Below, in pieces: positions 42,962 to 52,796 of a stretch of DNA of 64,000 nucleotides. Each line of letters starts with the position of its first letter. The first letter of the stretch is position 1. The position numbers were made by a program, and so were the translations under genes. The notes under the pieces were generated by a model, which was given only the letters and a program-made list of their open reading frames with translations, did not search any database and had not been told where the DNA came from. The stretch comes from Wenzhouxiangellaceae bacterium (GTDB lineage: Bacteria; Pseudomonadota; Gammaproteobacteria; Xanthomonadales; Wenzhouxiangellaceae), in NCBI GenBank assembly GCA_028289455.1, contig JANQPN010000080.1, positions 62,001 to 126,000 on the forward strand, in the 5' to 3' direction.

Positions 42962-45136
42962 ATGGATGTCTCACACCTTTTAGACCCGCTGAACGACGCA
43001 CAACGCGAAGCAGTCAGCGCACCCGCCGGCCACATGCTGATTCTGGCCGGTGCCGGGAGCGGCAAAACCCGCGTGCTGGTTTACCGGCTGGCCTGGCTGA
43101 TTCAGGTTGAGCATGTCTCGCCATTGAACGTCATGGCGGTCACTTTCACTAATAAAGCAGCCAGTGAAATGCGCCACCGGGTACAGGACCTGCTGCAGGT
43201 CCCCACCCGCGGCATGTGGGTAGGTACCTTTCACGGGCTGGCACACCGCCTACTGCGCAGCCACCATGACCTGGCCGGCCTGCCGGACAATTTCCAGATT
43301 ATCGACAGCGACGATCAATACCGGCTGATCCGCCGGCTGATCCGCGAACAGGGCCTGGATGAAAACCAGTGGCCCGCCAGACAAGCGCAATGGTATATCA
43401 ATGCGCGCAAGGATGAAGGCCTGCGCCCCAACGACATTGAGCATTATGACAATGCCATGATCAGCGGCTGGGTGCAGATTTACCAGGCCTATGAGCACCA
43501 GTGCAAACAAAGCGGCCTGGTCGATTTTGCCGAGCTGCTGCTGCGTGCTCACGAGCTGTGGCTGGAAAACAATGCATTACTGGATCAGTACCGGCAACGC
43601 TTTCCGCATTTGCTGGTTGATGAATTCCAGGACACCAATACCATTCAGTACGCCTGGATCAGGATGCTGGCCGGTAACAGCGGCAATGTGTTTGCCGTCG
43701 GCGATGATGATCAGTCAATCTATGGCTGGCGTGGTGCGCGGGTTGAAAACGTGCAGTTTTTTGTCCAGGACTTTCAACCGAAAACCATTCGCCTGGAACA
43801 GAATTACCGCTCCACCGGTAATATTCTGGCTGCCGCCAATGCAGTGATTGCACGCAACCAGGAACGGTTGGGCAAGAATCTGTGGACCGAGTCGGAACCT
43901 GGCAATCCGGTACGTCTGTACAGTGCCTATAACGAAGAAGACGAAGCCGAATTCACCATCGGACAGATTCAGCAGTGGCTGGCCAACGACAGGCGTGCTG
44001 AAGAATGCGCCATCTTATACCGTTCAAATGCCCAATCACGGCTGTTTGAGCAGGTCTTGCTGCGTGAAGGCTTGCCCTATCGGGTCTATGGCGGACTGCG
44101 ATTTTTTGAGCGGGCGGAAATCAAAGATGCATTAGGCTACCTGCGGTTGATCGCCAACGCCGATGATGATGCCGCCTTCGAACGAGTGGTCAATACGCCC
44201 AACCGGGGAATCGGTGAACGCAGTGTCAGCCAGCTGAGGGCGCTGGCGGCAGACGCCGGGGTTTCACTGTGGCAGGCGGCGAAGCAGGTTTGCGAATCTG
44301 AACAGGCAGGCCGGCTGCGCGCACCTCTGCAGAACTTTATCCAGCTGATTACTGACCTGGCTGAACCTGAAATCGAACTTACGCTGGGCAATCAGGTTAG
44401 AGCCGCACTGCAGGCCACCGATCTGGCCCTGCACTATGACAAGGAAGGACCGGAAAAAGCTGAATCCCGGCGGGAAAACCTGGACGAACTGATCCGCGCC
44501 GCCGACAGCTTCAACCTGTCATATGAAGACGAACAGGCCGGCATGACCCCACTGAATGCTTTTCTGGCGCAGGCAGCACTGGAAGCGGGTGAAGCACAGG
44601 GTGAGGACTGGGACGATTGCGTCCAGCTGATGACATTGCACTCCGCCAAAGGCCTGGAGTTTCCACTGGTATTTGTGGTCGGCATGGAAGAAGGTCTGTT
44701 CCCCCATCAGCGTTCGGTTGAAGAAGCCGGCAACCTGGAGGAAGAACGCCGGCTATGCTATGTCGGCATGACCCGCGCACGTGAACAACTGTACCTGTGC
44801 TATGCCGAAGTCCGCAGGATGCACGGCAACCAGAATCTCTGCCGGCCATCGCGTTTTATCGCAGAAATCCCTAACGAGCTGATAGAAACCGTTCGTCCCA
44901 GAATCGGCATGAGCAGCGGTTTTTCCGCTGGCCCCACGATTGCTCTTGACAATCACGATGACGCCGGTTTCTATCTGGGGCAGGCCGTCAATCACCAGAA
45001 ATTCGGCGACGGCATGATCGTGCAGCTGGAAGGTGAAGGCGCACACGCCCGGGTCCAGGTACACTTTGAAGATGCCGGCAGCAAATGGCTGGTGCTTGCC
45101 TATGCCAATCTAACCCCACTGGAAGCAGGCCGTTGA
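42962..45136 (+). CDS. uvrD: DNA helicase II (UvrD)
   Basis: 724 residues. Walker A AGAGSGKT (29-36), DEFQDTN, DDDQSIYGWRGA, a LEQNYRST motif, TLHSAKGLEFPLVF and CYVGMTRAR are the superfamily 1 helicase motifs in order. The C-terminus has the UvrD tail (VNHQKFGDGMIVQLEGEGA). It unwinds DNA 3' to 5' in nucleotide excision and mismatch repair. It is part of the purH-purD-uvrD-hydrolase-pyrF run; its TGA overlaps the TTG proposed for the next gene. Confidence 0.96.
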   Translation: MDVSHLLDPLNDAQREAVSAPAGHMLILAGAGSGKTRVLVYRLAWLIQVEHVSPLNVMAVTFTNKAASEMRHRVQDLLQVPTRGMWVGTFHGLAHRLLRSHHDLAGLPDNFQIIDSDDQYRLIRRLIREQGLDENQWPARQAQWYINARKDEGLRPNDIEHYDNAMISGWVQIYQAYEHQCKQSGLVDFAELLLRAHELWLENNALLDQYRQRFPHLLVDEFQDTNTIQYAWIRMLAGNSGNVFAVGDDDQSIYGWRGARVENVQFFVQDFQPKTIRLEQNYRSTGNILAAANAVIARNQERLGKNLWTESEPGNPVRLYSAYNEEDEAEFTIGQIQQWLANDRRAEECAILYRSNAQSRLFEQVLLREGLPYRVYGGLRFFERAEIKDALGYLRLIANADDDAAFERVVNTPNRGIGERSVSQLRALAADAGVSLWQAAKQVCESEQAGRLRAPLQNFIQLITDLAEPEIELTLGNQVRAALQATDLALHYDKEGPEKAESRRENLDELIRAADSFNLSYEDEQAGMTPLNAFLAQAALEAGEAQGEDWDDCVQLMTLHSAKGLEFPLVFVVGMEEGLFPHQRSVEEAGNLEEERRLCYVGMTRAREQLYLCYAEVRRMHGNQNLCRPSRFIAEIPNELIETVRPRIGMSSGFSAGPTIALDNHDDAGFYLGQAVNHQKFGDGMIVQLEGEGAHARVQVHFEDAGSKWLVLAYANLTPLEAGR

Positions 45137-46005
45137 ACCCTGAAAAAATTGAACTGACACTGCCCGACAGCATTACCCTGAGAGGCCTGCGCTGGAATCC
45201 GGGCGCACCGGTCAAAGTACTGGCTCTGCACGGCTGGCTGGATAACGCTCACTCCTTCCTGCCGCTGGCCCGTCTGCTGCCTGATCAGATAGAACTGCTT
45301 GCCATAGATCAGGCCGGGCATGGCTGGTCAGACCATCGCAGCGGGCACAGCTGGTATTACCTGGCGGATTTTGTCCGGGACATTGATCAGCTCACCAGTG
45401 TTTTGAACTGGAATCGTTTTTCCCTGCTGGGGCATTCATTGGGCGGCGCGGTCAGCTGTATGACAGCGGCTGCCCTGGCTGAGCAGGTTCAGGCATTGGC
45501 TGTGGTTGAAGGACTGGGGCCTCTGCCCGGTGATCCGCAGCAATCTGCAGGCCGCTTGGGTGAAGCACTTGCCGGTTTGAAACAGGCCGCCAAAACCAGA
45601 CTGCGCCAGCATCCAAGCCCTGACGCCGCTGCGGCAGCCCGGCTGAAAACCAACCCGATGCAGCCTGCCAGTGCCGAACTGCTGGTTAAACGTGGCCTGC
45701 AACAGACTGACGATGGCTGGGTTTGGCGTACCGATACCCGACTGCGGGTCGCCAGCCCGGTGCGGTTCACTGAAATCGAAATCCAGTATATGCTGGAAGG
45801 TATCAAATGCCCGGTACTGCAGGTCATGCCTGATCCACCGGCAGCCTTTATGTCGATTCCGCATATGCAGCGGCGCCGGGCGATGATCAGCGATTACCGG
45901 CAGATAGACATTCCAGGTCACCATCACGTGCATATGGACAACCCGGAACCCTGTGCAGCCGCCATATTTCCGTTTTTAATTGAACATCAGGACGCCAATT
46001 CATGA
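45133..46005 (+). CDS. Alpha/beta hydrolase
   Basis: About 290 residues. It has LALHGWLDNAHSFLPLARLL, AIDQAGHGWSD, the nucleophile elbow GHSLGG and a late GHHHVHMD with the likely catalytic histidine. It is a cytoplasmic serine hydrolase of unknown substrate, resembling small esterase/SERHL-type enzymes. The open frame also starts at an ATG at 45085, 52 bases inside uvrD; I favour the TTG at 45133, which overlaps the uvrD stop as TTGA and has GGAAG/CAGG close upstream. The end overlaps pyrF by four bases (ATGA). Confidence 0.85.
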   Translation: MNPEKIELTLPDSITLRGLRWNPGAPVKVLALHGWLDNAHSFLPLARLLPDQIELLAIDQAGHGWSDHRSGHSWYYLADFVRDIDQLTSVLNWNRFSLLGHSLGGAVSCMTAAALAEQVQALAVVEGLGPLPGDPQQSAGRLGEALAGLKQAAKTRLRQHPSPDAAAAARLKTNPMQPASAELLVKRGLQQTDDGWVWRTDTRLRVASPVRFTEIEIQYMLEGIKCPVLQVMPDPPAAFMSIPHMQRRRAMISDYRQIDIPGHHHVHMDNPEPCAAAIFPFLIEHQDANS

Positions 46006-46715
46006 GCAGTTATCAAGCCAAAGACATCCCTTCCAACCAGCGTTTGATTTTCGCTTTGGATGTTCCGGATATCACCGCTGCGCGCAGTCTGATTGACCAG
46101 CTGGGAGATAGCGTTGAATTTTATAAACTGGGCCTGGAGCTGTTCTTATCCGGCGCCTATTTTGAGCTGCTGCATGAATTAAAAGCCAAAGGCAAAAAAA
46201 TCTTTGCCGATCTCAAACTGTTCGATGTGCCGGCCACAGTCGCAGCAGCCGTCAGGCAGCTGGATAAACATCAGGTAGATTTCTGCACCGTGCACGGTCA
46301 GGACGCCATGCTGAAGGCAGCAGCCGACGCCGCACAGCACACTAAAGTGCTGGCGGTGACAGCCCTGACCAGTCTTGATCAGGGCGATCTGGATGATCTG
46401 GGATTTCAGTGCGATCCACGCAGCCTGGTGCTGTCACGCGCTAAACGTGCTCTGCAATTGGGCTGCGCCGGAGTTATTTCATCCGGCCTGGAAGCCGAAG
46501 CTTTACGTGCCGGGGTCGAGCATCAGCTGATGGTTATCTGCCCCGGAATCCGTCCGGTAGCCAACGATGACGACCAGAAGCGAACAGTATCGGTTGCACA
46601 GGCATTTGCATTGGGTGCAGATCACATCGTGATCGGCCGGCCGATCCGTGATGCTGCCGATCCAGCCGCAGCCGCCCGGAAAATTCAAACGCAAATAAAA
46701 GAAATATTTCAATAA
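46002..46715 (+). CDS. pyrF: Orotidine 5'-phosphate decarboxylase
   Basis: 237 residues. IFALDVPD at the start, then FADLKLFDVPATV with Lys72 and Asp75 of the catalytic Asp-Lys-Asp network, VICPGIRP and IVIGRPIRDAADP (phosphate site) are present. It converts OMP to UMP. It is last in the run from fis through uvrD, joined to the hydrolase by an ATGA overlap, and is followed 120 bases on by a strong terminator. Confidence 0.97.
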   Translation: MSSYQAKDIPSNQRLIFALDVPDITAARSLIDQLGDSVEFYKLGLELFLSGAYFELLHELKAKGKKIFADLKLFDVPATVAAAVRQLDKHQVDFCTVHGQDAMLKAAADAAQHTKVLAVTALTSLDQGDLDDLGFQCDPRSLVLSRAKRALQLGCAGVISSGLEAEALRAGVEHQLMVICPGIRPVANDDDQKRTVSVAQAFALGADHIVIGRPIRDAADPAAAARKIQTQIKEIFQ

Positions 46716-46837
46716 ATACAATAAGTTATCGATATTTAGTAAAGCATTGGATTATAAATGCAATATAAGCTATTATATGTCCGTAATTTATTAGAGCGCT
46801 TGAATACTAATTCCTTCCCGGCTTGACCGGTAATTTA

Positions 46838-46869
46838 AACCGGATCGGCACCGCTGATCCGGTTTTTTT
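46838..46869 (+). terminator. Rho-independent terminator after pyrF
   Basis: A perfect 9-bp stem (AACCGGATC at 46838-46846 with GATCCGGTT at 46856-46864), a 9-base loop and a run of seven T. It ends the plus-strand operon. The complementary strand has only a mixed T/A tail, so it may work weakly for the convergent S9 gene. Confidence 0.88.
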
Positions 46870-46889
46870 ATGCGCCTGTCAACCCGCGA

Positions 46890-48929
46890 TCACTCAGCCG
46901 ATGTCTGTGCTCCCTCAGATTGACCCCCAATATACTTGTCCAGAAAACTTTCCATCTTCTGATACAGGGCGATTCGATGGTCAACATCAAAGAAACCATG
47001 CCCCTCACGCTCAAAAAGCAGCCATTCCGGTGAATTACCCGCCTGCTCCAGGGCTTCTCTCATCATGTGCGCATGGGCTACCGGTACCCGCTGGTCATTG
47101 CCGCCGTGTGCCAGCAAAACCTTGGCTTTGATTTTATCGGCCAGATGCACTGGTGAATGTGCCCGCATTCTGGCCTCATCACTCCCCAGCGCTTTGAGCA
47201 GATAGCCTTTGCCGCTGCGCTGCTCAGGAATATCACCTTTTTCGAACATGGTCGCCAGGTCATACACACCGACATAACCAATCGCACAACGGTATAAATC
47301 GGGCTCCTTGGCGACTCCCATCAATGCCGCATAACCGCCGTAACTGCCGCCATAAATACAGATCCGGTCTGCGTCGGCATGTCCGGCTTGGATGGCCCAC
47401 AATGTGGCATCAGTAAGGTCATCCTGCATTTTACCGCCCCATTCACCATGCCCCCTGATCTCATAGTCCGGCCCGAAACCACCGCTTCCCCGGTAGTTCA
47501 CCTGCAATACGGCATAGCCCCGATTGGCCAGGAACTGAGCATCTGAATCATAGCCCCACCAGTCACGCGGCCCATGCGGGCCACCGTGTACCATCACCAC
47601 CATGGGCGCAGGCTCACCGCTGTCATCCGGCAGGGTCAGATAACTGGGCATCTGCAAACCATCGCGGGCGGTAATCGTTACCGGCTGCTGGGGGCGCATC
47701 TTGCGCGGGTCTACCCAGGAACTTCGTGAAAACAGAAACTCTGCCTTATTGGTTTCAGTGTTGAACAAATAGTACTCACCGGGATTGACGCTGCTATAGA
47801 CATACACAATTACTTCTTCTGCATCATCGGTGTGGCTGGTAATACGCACATCCTGTCCTTTAAAAGCCGCGCGCAGACTTTTATGCAGACGCACGGTTCG
47901 ATTCTCGTTATCGGTCAGGTACTGGTAATGCGGCAGATCAGGTTCTGAGTACAACGCGACGATTGAATCGTCCTGCAAATCGCGAAGATACAAACCACTG
48001 ATCACATCAGCCACTTCATTCTGATAAACCAGCGCATGGGAGCTGCTGTTCAAGTTCAATTTATAGATTGCCCGCGGCCCGCCGTCCTCAGGTTGACCGG
48101 AAATAAATACCGATTGATCATCCATGCTGAAACTTACCGGAACCGCAGAATTCACCCCCACTTCATTCATCTCAAAATTCTGCCACTCGGCGTCCTCATC
48201 CGGCTTCCACTGGACCACCAGATCGGCATTTTCATCTGCCCCGATTGCCACTCTTACATTGCCCTCGTTATCTGCCAGCGCCCGCGCTGACGGCATCGGC
48301 AGCACATCGTCCCGGTCTTTGCGCCCTGAGTAGACATTCAACCGCGTGACTTTGGTCAGCGCCCGGCTGTCACGTGTCCATATCCGTCCAACCTGGCGGT
48401 ATGGGTATTCGGCAATCAGAATACGTTTATCATCATCCGGCAGAGTACTGACAATGACATAGTCTGCAAAGGTGCTGGTTTTACGGTTCAGCCGGGAGCC
48501 CGACTGGCCGGTTAATCCGGCCTCAAAACCAAAAATAATATCGTGCTTACTGCCATCGCTGTTGACTGCGTACAGATTGCCATTGCCGACAGGCGTATCC
48601 AGATAGCTGTCGCGTCTGGAAATTTCATAGACCACCCGCTCATCATTGACCCAGGTGAAGCTGTTAACCGAACCATCGCTCAGCGGACTGGCACCGCCTG
48701 ACATTTTCATGTCTTTACGCCGGATAAACACCAGTACCTGCTTATCTTCCTGGGTGAACCGGATACCGTAATATTTCCCGTCCGGAGAAATCTGTACATC
48801 ACCGTAATCGCTGTTTTTGGCGAAATACTCATACGGCAGGCGTTCTGCGCCATGACCGGGCAAAACGGCAACTACAGCTAAAAACAAAATCGCGGCAAAT
48901 GTAACCCTTTTGTATAAAACCCGCAGCAT
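46890..48929 (-). CDS. Exported S9-family prolyl oligopeptidase
   Basis: 679 residues; ATG with GGAG nine bases upstream. Signal peptide about 1-28 (ending PGHGAE). The N-terminal half forms a beta-propeller (repeats such as DVQISPDGKYYGIRF). The C-terminal alpha/beta hydrolase carries GGSYGG with Ser529, HGGNDQRVP with Asp612 and EGHGFF with His644, the order expected of acylaminoacyl/dipeptidyl peptidases. It should digest peptides in the periplasm. Alone on its strand, converging on the pyrF terminator. Confidence 0.93.
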   Translation of the reverse strand: MLRVLYKRVTFAAILFLAVVAVLPGHGAERLPYEYFAKNSDYGDVQISPDGKYYGIRFTQEDKQVLVFIRRKDMKMSGGASPLSDGSVNSFTWVNDERVVYEISRRDSYLDTPVGNGNLYAVNSDGSKHDIIFGFEAGLTGQSGSRLNRKTSTFADYVIVSTLPDDDKRILIAEYPYRQVGRIWTRDSRALTKVTRLNVYSGRKDRDDVLPMPSARALADNEGNVRVAIGADENADLVVQWKPDEDAEWQNFEMNEVGVNSAVPVSFSMDDQSVFISGQPEDGGPRAIYKLNLNSSSHALVYQNEVADVISGLYLRDLQDDSIVALYSEPDLPHYQYLTDNENRTVRLHKSLRAAFKGQDVRITSHTDDAEEVIVYVYSSVNPGEYYLFNTETNKAEFLFSRSSWVDPRKMRPQQPVTITARDGLQMPSYLTLPDDSGEPAPMVVMVHGGPHGPRDWWGYDSDAQFLANRGYAVLQVNYRGSGGFGPDYEIRGHGEWGGKMQDDLTDATLWAIQAGHADADRICIYGGSYGGYAALMGVAKEPDLYRCAIGYVGVYDLATMFEKGDIPEQRSGKGYLLKALGSDEARMRAHSPVHLADKIKAKVLLAHGGNDQRVPVAHAHMMREALEQAGNSPEWLLFEREGHGFFDVDHRIALYQKMESFLDKYIGGQSEGAQTSAE

Positions 48930-49091
48930 AATCCAGACTCCCTACTCTGTTTGATGCGAACTATTTACCCTAGCCCGCGGTCTGCATATTGGCAAGTATT
49001 CCGGGGCCATTCGATGCCGATAAACCTTTACCCACTCATGCTGACATGCGATCATGCAGCCCCGGCTGAATAGCCCTTAGCATTAGACTGC

Positions 49092-51605
49092 ATGAGCGAA
49101 GCTGCAAACTTCTGGATCAGGCTACACCATTGGTGGTTACACCTGCTGCGTAAAATACTACACCTGTGGGTGCGCACGCGCAGCGAACCACAACCCATCG
49201 CAGAACTGGACATCGACCGCACCAAGCCGGTCTGTTACGTGTTGGAAAACTATGCGCTGTCCTCATTGCTTATTCTGGAACAGACCTGCCGCGAACATAA
49301 TCTGCCGCTGCCGCTAGCGCCGCTGGAAGTCGGTACTGTTCAGCTGCATCGCAGTTATGGTGCACTGCACCGTTACCAGGGCATTGTATTGCGCTACAAA
49401 CAGCCGCGGCGAAGCTCTGAGGTTTTACGGGTGCTGCTGACCAGTGAACCGTTACCCGATGACCAGGAACTGCAAATCGTACCGGTAACGGTGCTGGTTG
49501 GCCGGGCACCCCAGGAAGAAGTCAGCCTGACCAAAATCCTGTTCAGCGAAAACTGGGAAGTCGCCGGGCGCTTCCGCCGGCTGTTGAGTCTGCTGGTCAA
49601 CGGGCGCGGCACCTTTGTGCGTTTCGGCCCGACCCAGAAGTTATCCGAATTGCGCGCAGACGGCCTGGATGATCAGCGTATCCTGCGCAAGCTCAACCGG
49701 GTGCTGCGGACCCATTTCCGGCGTGTGCGTACTGCCGCTATCGGGCCGGACCGCTCTCACCGGCGCACCCTGCTGGACAACATCATCAAGCGCGACGTCG
49801 TCCAGGAGGCCATCGAGGCGCACGCCCGCAAAGCGGAAATACCCAAAGCCGAAGCGCAGCAGGAAGCCACCCGCTGCGCCCAGGAAATTGCCGCCAACTA
49901 TTCATACACCTTCATACGAAGCTGTGAAATTCTGCTCGCCTGGTTCTGGAACCGGATATATCGCGGCGTTGAAGTTCATCACTTCAAAGAGTTTCAGCAG
50001 ACTGCTCCAGGGCACGAAGTGATCTATGTACCCTGTCACCGCAGCCATATTGATTATCTGCTGGTTTCATTTATTTTGTATCAGCGTGGCTTTGTGCCCC
50101 CTCATGTTGCCGCTGGGGTCAACCTGAACCTGCCGATTCTCGGCTCTTTCATCCGCAGGGGCGGTGGTTTTTTCCTGCGCCGCAGTTTCCGCAACCAGGC
50201 TCTGTATGCAACGGTATTCAATGAATACCTCAGCACTCTGTTGAGCCGCGGCGTACACATTGAATATTTCATCGAAGGCACCCGCAGCCGCACCGGCCGG
50301 TTATTGCCTGCCAAAGCCGGCATGCTGGCGATGACCGTTAAAGCTTATCTGCGCTCACCCAAACGACCGGTGCTGTTCCAGCCCATTTATCTGGGTTATG
50401 AAGCGCTGGTCGAAGGCCGTTCTTATCAGAAGGAGCTCAGCGGATCAGCCAAGCGCAAGGAGTCCTGGTGGGACCTGATTACCAGCGTATTCAGTATCCT
50501 GCGCCGCAATTATGGCCAGGTGGATGTCAGTTTCGGACAGCCGATACTGCTCAGTGAACTGCTCAGCGAACATCACCCTGACTGGGAGAAAATGCCCCAG
50601 GATGAAGCCCCTAAACCCGCATTTTTAAATCCGGTTGTCGATGATGTGGCGCAGCGCATCATGGTCAACATTAACCGCAGCGCGCACGTCAATCCGGTCA
50701 ATCTGCTGGCCATCTGCCTGCTGGCCAGCCGCCAGCGCGCATTGGATGAGCAGGATTTAACCGATTTACTGGAAGTCTATCTGCAGCTGTTACCGGAGCT
50801 TCCCTATTCGGACTCCATCACCATTACCGACAAAGACCCCGCCGCCATTATTCAATACGGCCTGGATTTAAACATCCTGACCCGTCAGGATCATAAGCTG
50901 GGCAACATCATCCATATCGAGCCCAAGCAGGCGATTCTGCTGTCATACTTCCGCAACAACATCGCCCACCTGATTGCCGTGCCATCGCTGATTGCCAGCT
51001 GTTTCCTGCACACCCAGGTGGTCAAGCGCCAGCGGCTGATTGATATCTGCCGCTCGGTTTACCCATTGTTGCGCAATGAACTGTTCCTGCCATGGTCGGA
51101 TGCGGCACTGGAAGATGTAGTGGATGCCCATCTGGGTATCTTTGAGCTGCTTGGATTAATCAAGGAAATAGACGGTGGTAAACGCTACCAGCGCGCCACC
51201 GGCGGCAGCCGAGAGGCCTATCTATTGCGGCTTATAGCGCACAGTCTGCTGCAGACTCTGGAACGCATATACATCACCGTTGCGGTATTAGAGAAAAACG
51301 GCTCCGGCACACTGGGCCGGCGCGAGCTGGAAAAACTGTGTCAGCAAAGCGCCGAACGGCTGAGTATTCTGCACCAGCTGGAAGCACCGGAATTCGCTGA
51401 CCGGGGACTGTTCAAGCAACTGATTGAGCAAATGCTGGATATGGGCCTGCTGCAACGTGATGATGACGCAAGGTTCGTGTTTGACCAGGAACTGGCACAG
51501 CTGAATGTCGATGCCAAACTGATTTTAAGCAAGGAAGTGCGTCACAGCATTCTGCAGCTGGCGCCCAGAAAAGCGCCGGCGTTGCAAGACAATAGCGAGA
51601 AGTAA
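49092..51605 (+). CDS. plsB: Glycerol-3-phosphate 1-O-acyltransferase
   Basis: 837 residues, typical PlsB length. The acyltransferase domain carries the HX4D motif CHRSHIDYLL (near 317-325), then a GGGFFLRRSFR block, YFIEGTRSRTGRLL (near 391-404) and VLFQPIYLGYE. It performs the first acylation of glycerol 3-phosphate for phospholipids, at the inner membrane. The C-terminal half of about 400 residues is the helical part of this family. Single gene, with convergent ydcH-like gene downstream. Confidence 0.95.
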   Translation: MSEAANFWIRLHHWWLHLLRKILHLWVRTRSEPQPIAELDIDRTKPVCYVLENYALSSLLILEQTCREHNLPLPLAPLEVGTVQLHRSYGALHRYQGIVLRYKQPRRSSEVLRVLLTSEPLPDDQELQIVPVTVLVGRAPQEEVSLTKILFSENWEVAGRFRRLLSLLVNGRGTFVRFGPTQKLSELRADGLDDQRILRKLNRVLRTHFRRVRTAAIGPDRSHRRTLLDNIIKRDVVQEAIEAHARKAEIPKAEAQQEATRCAQEIAANYSYTFIRSCEILLAWFWNRIYRGVEVHHFKEFQQTAPGHEVIYVPCHRSHIDYLLVSFILYQRGFVPPHVAAGVNLNLPILGSFIRRGGGFFLRRSFRNQALYATVFNEYLSTLLSRGVHIEYFIEGTRSRTGRLLPAKAGMLAMTVKAYLRSPKRPVLFQPIYLGYEALVEGRSYQKELSGSAKRKESWWDLITSVFSILRRNYGQVDVSFGQPILLSELLSEHHPDWEKMPQDEAPKPAFLNPVVDDVAQRIMVNINRSAHVNPVNLLAICLLASRQRALDEQDLTDLLEVYLQLLPELPYSDSITITDKDPAAIIQYGLDLNILTRQDHKLGNIIHIEPKQAILLSYFRNNIAHLIAVPSLIASCFLHTQVVKRQRLIDICRSVYPLLRNELFLPWSDAALEDVVDAHLGIFELLGLIKEIDGGKRYQRATGGSREAYLLRLIAHSLLQTLERIYITVAVLEKNGSGTLGRRELEKLCQQSAERLSILHQLEAPEFADRGLFKQLIEQMLDMGLLQRDDDARFVFDQELAQLNVDAKLILSKEVRHSILQLAPRKAPALQDNSEK

Positions 51606-51621
51606 GCAGCCGCAGGCTGCT
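51605..51621. terminator. Hairpin between convergent plsB and ydcH-like genes
   Basis: A perfect 7-bp stem (AGCAGCC/GGCTGCT) with a 3-base loop directly at the plsB stop. It lacks a T run on either side, so it would be a weak terminator or a pause site. Confidence 0.3.
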
Positions 51622-51635
51622 GATGAGAGTGGCGA

Positions 51636-51839
51636 TCAGGCGTTTAAGTCAGGAATCAGGCGGGACTGCCAATAGGTAATCTGATCTTTCAGGTGCAGCT
51701 TGCGCTTTTTCAACCGTGAAATCTGCAACTGGTCATTACCGGCCTGAGCGACCAGAGCGGCAATGGCCTGATCAAGATCCCGGTGTTCCTCGCGCAGTTC
51801 CATCAGATGTGCAGCTATACTATCCTGGTCGGTATTCAT
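51636..51839 (-). CDS. YdcH/DUF465-type small protein
   Basis: 67 residues from the ATG at 51839. It contains LREEHRDLDQAIAAL followed by SRLKKRKLHLKDQITYW, the DUF465 signature of a short helical hairpin. The open frame extends 63 codons further upstream, across the start of the divergent ttcA, but that part has no family likeness. Members are of unknown function, often beside tRNA-modification genes. Confidence 0.8.
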   Translation of the reverse strand: MNTDQDSIAAHLMELREEHRDLDQAIAALVAQAGNDQLQISRLKKRKLHLKDQITYWQSRLIPDLNA

Positions 51840-51920
51840 ATTTATGCACGCTAACCCAAAAGACATAGTAGCCAGTAATAACTGGCCAAACAGATACTCA
51901 ACCATTACGATACCGCTGCC

Positions 51921-52796
51921 ATGACACCAGCACAAGCACGCAAACAACAATACGCCGGCAACAAACTGGCCAAGCGCCTGCGCCGGCAGACCGGCCAGGC
52001 CATCGAAGATTACCGTATGATCGAACACGGTGATACCGTGATGGTCTGCCTGTCCGGCGGTAAGGATTCCTATGTGATGCTGGATATGCTGCTCAGCCTG
52101 CAGCGCAAAGCACCGGTAGACTTCAAATTAATTGCCGTTAATCTCGACCAGAAACAGCCCGGTTTTCCCGAACACATACTGCCAGGCTATCTGCAGCAGC
52201 TGGGCGTTGATTATCACATTATCGAACAGGACACCTACAGTGTGGTCCAGCGCCTGATTCCCGAAGGCAAAACTACCTGCGGGCTGTGTTCCCGGATGCG
52301 CCGCGGCGCACTGTACAGCTATGCTGCCGAGAACGGCATCACCAAAATAGCACTGGGACATCATATGGACGATATCGTGGAAACCCTGTTTCTGAATATG
52401 TTCCATGGCGGGCGCCTGAAAGCCATGCCGCCCAAACTGCGCAGTGACGATGGCCGACATATCGTGATCCGGCCGCTGGCGTATTCCCGCGAGCGCGATC
52501 TGGCAGCCTATGCTGAGCAGGCCGCCTATCCGATTATTCCCTGCAACCTTTGCGGCAGCCAGCCCAACCTGCAGCGTCAGATGATCAAATCCATGCTGGC
52601 CGGCTGGGAACAACAGCAGCCCGGGCGGATCGAGAATATCTTCAATGCCATCCGCCATGTTTCACCCTCACAACTGGCTGATACCGACCTATTCGATTTT
52701 CAGCAACTGACCGCTGAGACCGGTTCGAGCACTGCCGCTGCGCCGGTTGCAGGCAGCTGGCTGAAGCCGGTTACCATCAAAGGAAACGCATCATGA
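51921..52796 (+). CDS. ttcA: tRNA 2-thiocytidine(32) synthetase
   Basis: 291 residues. PP-loop SGGKDS (45-50) binds ATP. Cys120 and Cys123 (TTCGLCSRMRRG) and Cys208 (IIPCNLCGSQ) are the three cysteines that hold the Fe-S cluster; GHHMDDIVET and LRSDDG are further family marks. It thiolates cytidine 32 of certain tRNAs. The TRAP-type gene begins with a four-base overlap at its end. Confidence 0.96.
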   Translation: MTPAQARKQQYAGNKLAKRLRRQTGQAIEDYRMIEHGDTVMVCLSGGKDSYVMLDMLLSLQRKAPVDFKLIAVNLDQKQPGFPEHILPGYLQQLGVDYHIIEQDTYSVVQRLIPEGKTTCGLCSRMRRGALYSYAAENGITKIALGHHMDDIVETLFLNMFHGGRLKAMPPKLRSDDGRHIVIRPLAYSRERDLAAYAEQAAYPIIPCNLCGSQPNLQRQMIKSMLAGWEQQQPGRIENIFNAIRHVSPSQLADTDLFDFQQLTAETGSSTAAAPVAGSWLKPVTIKGNAS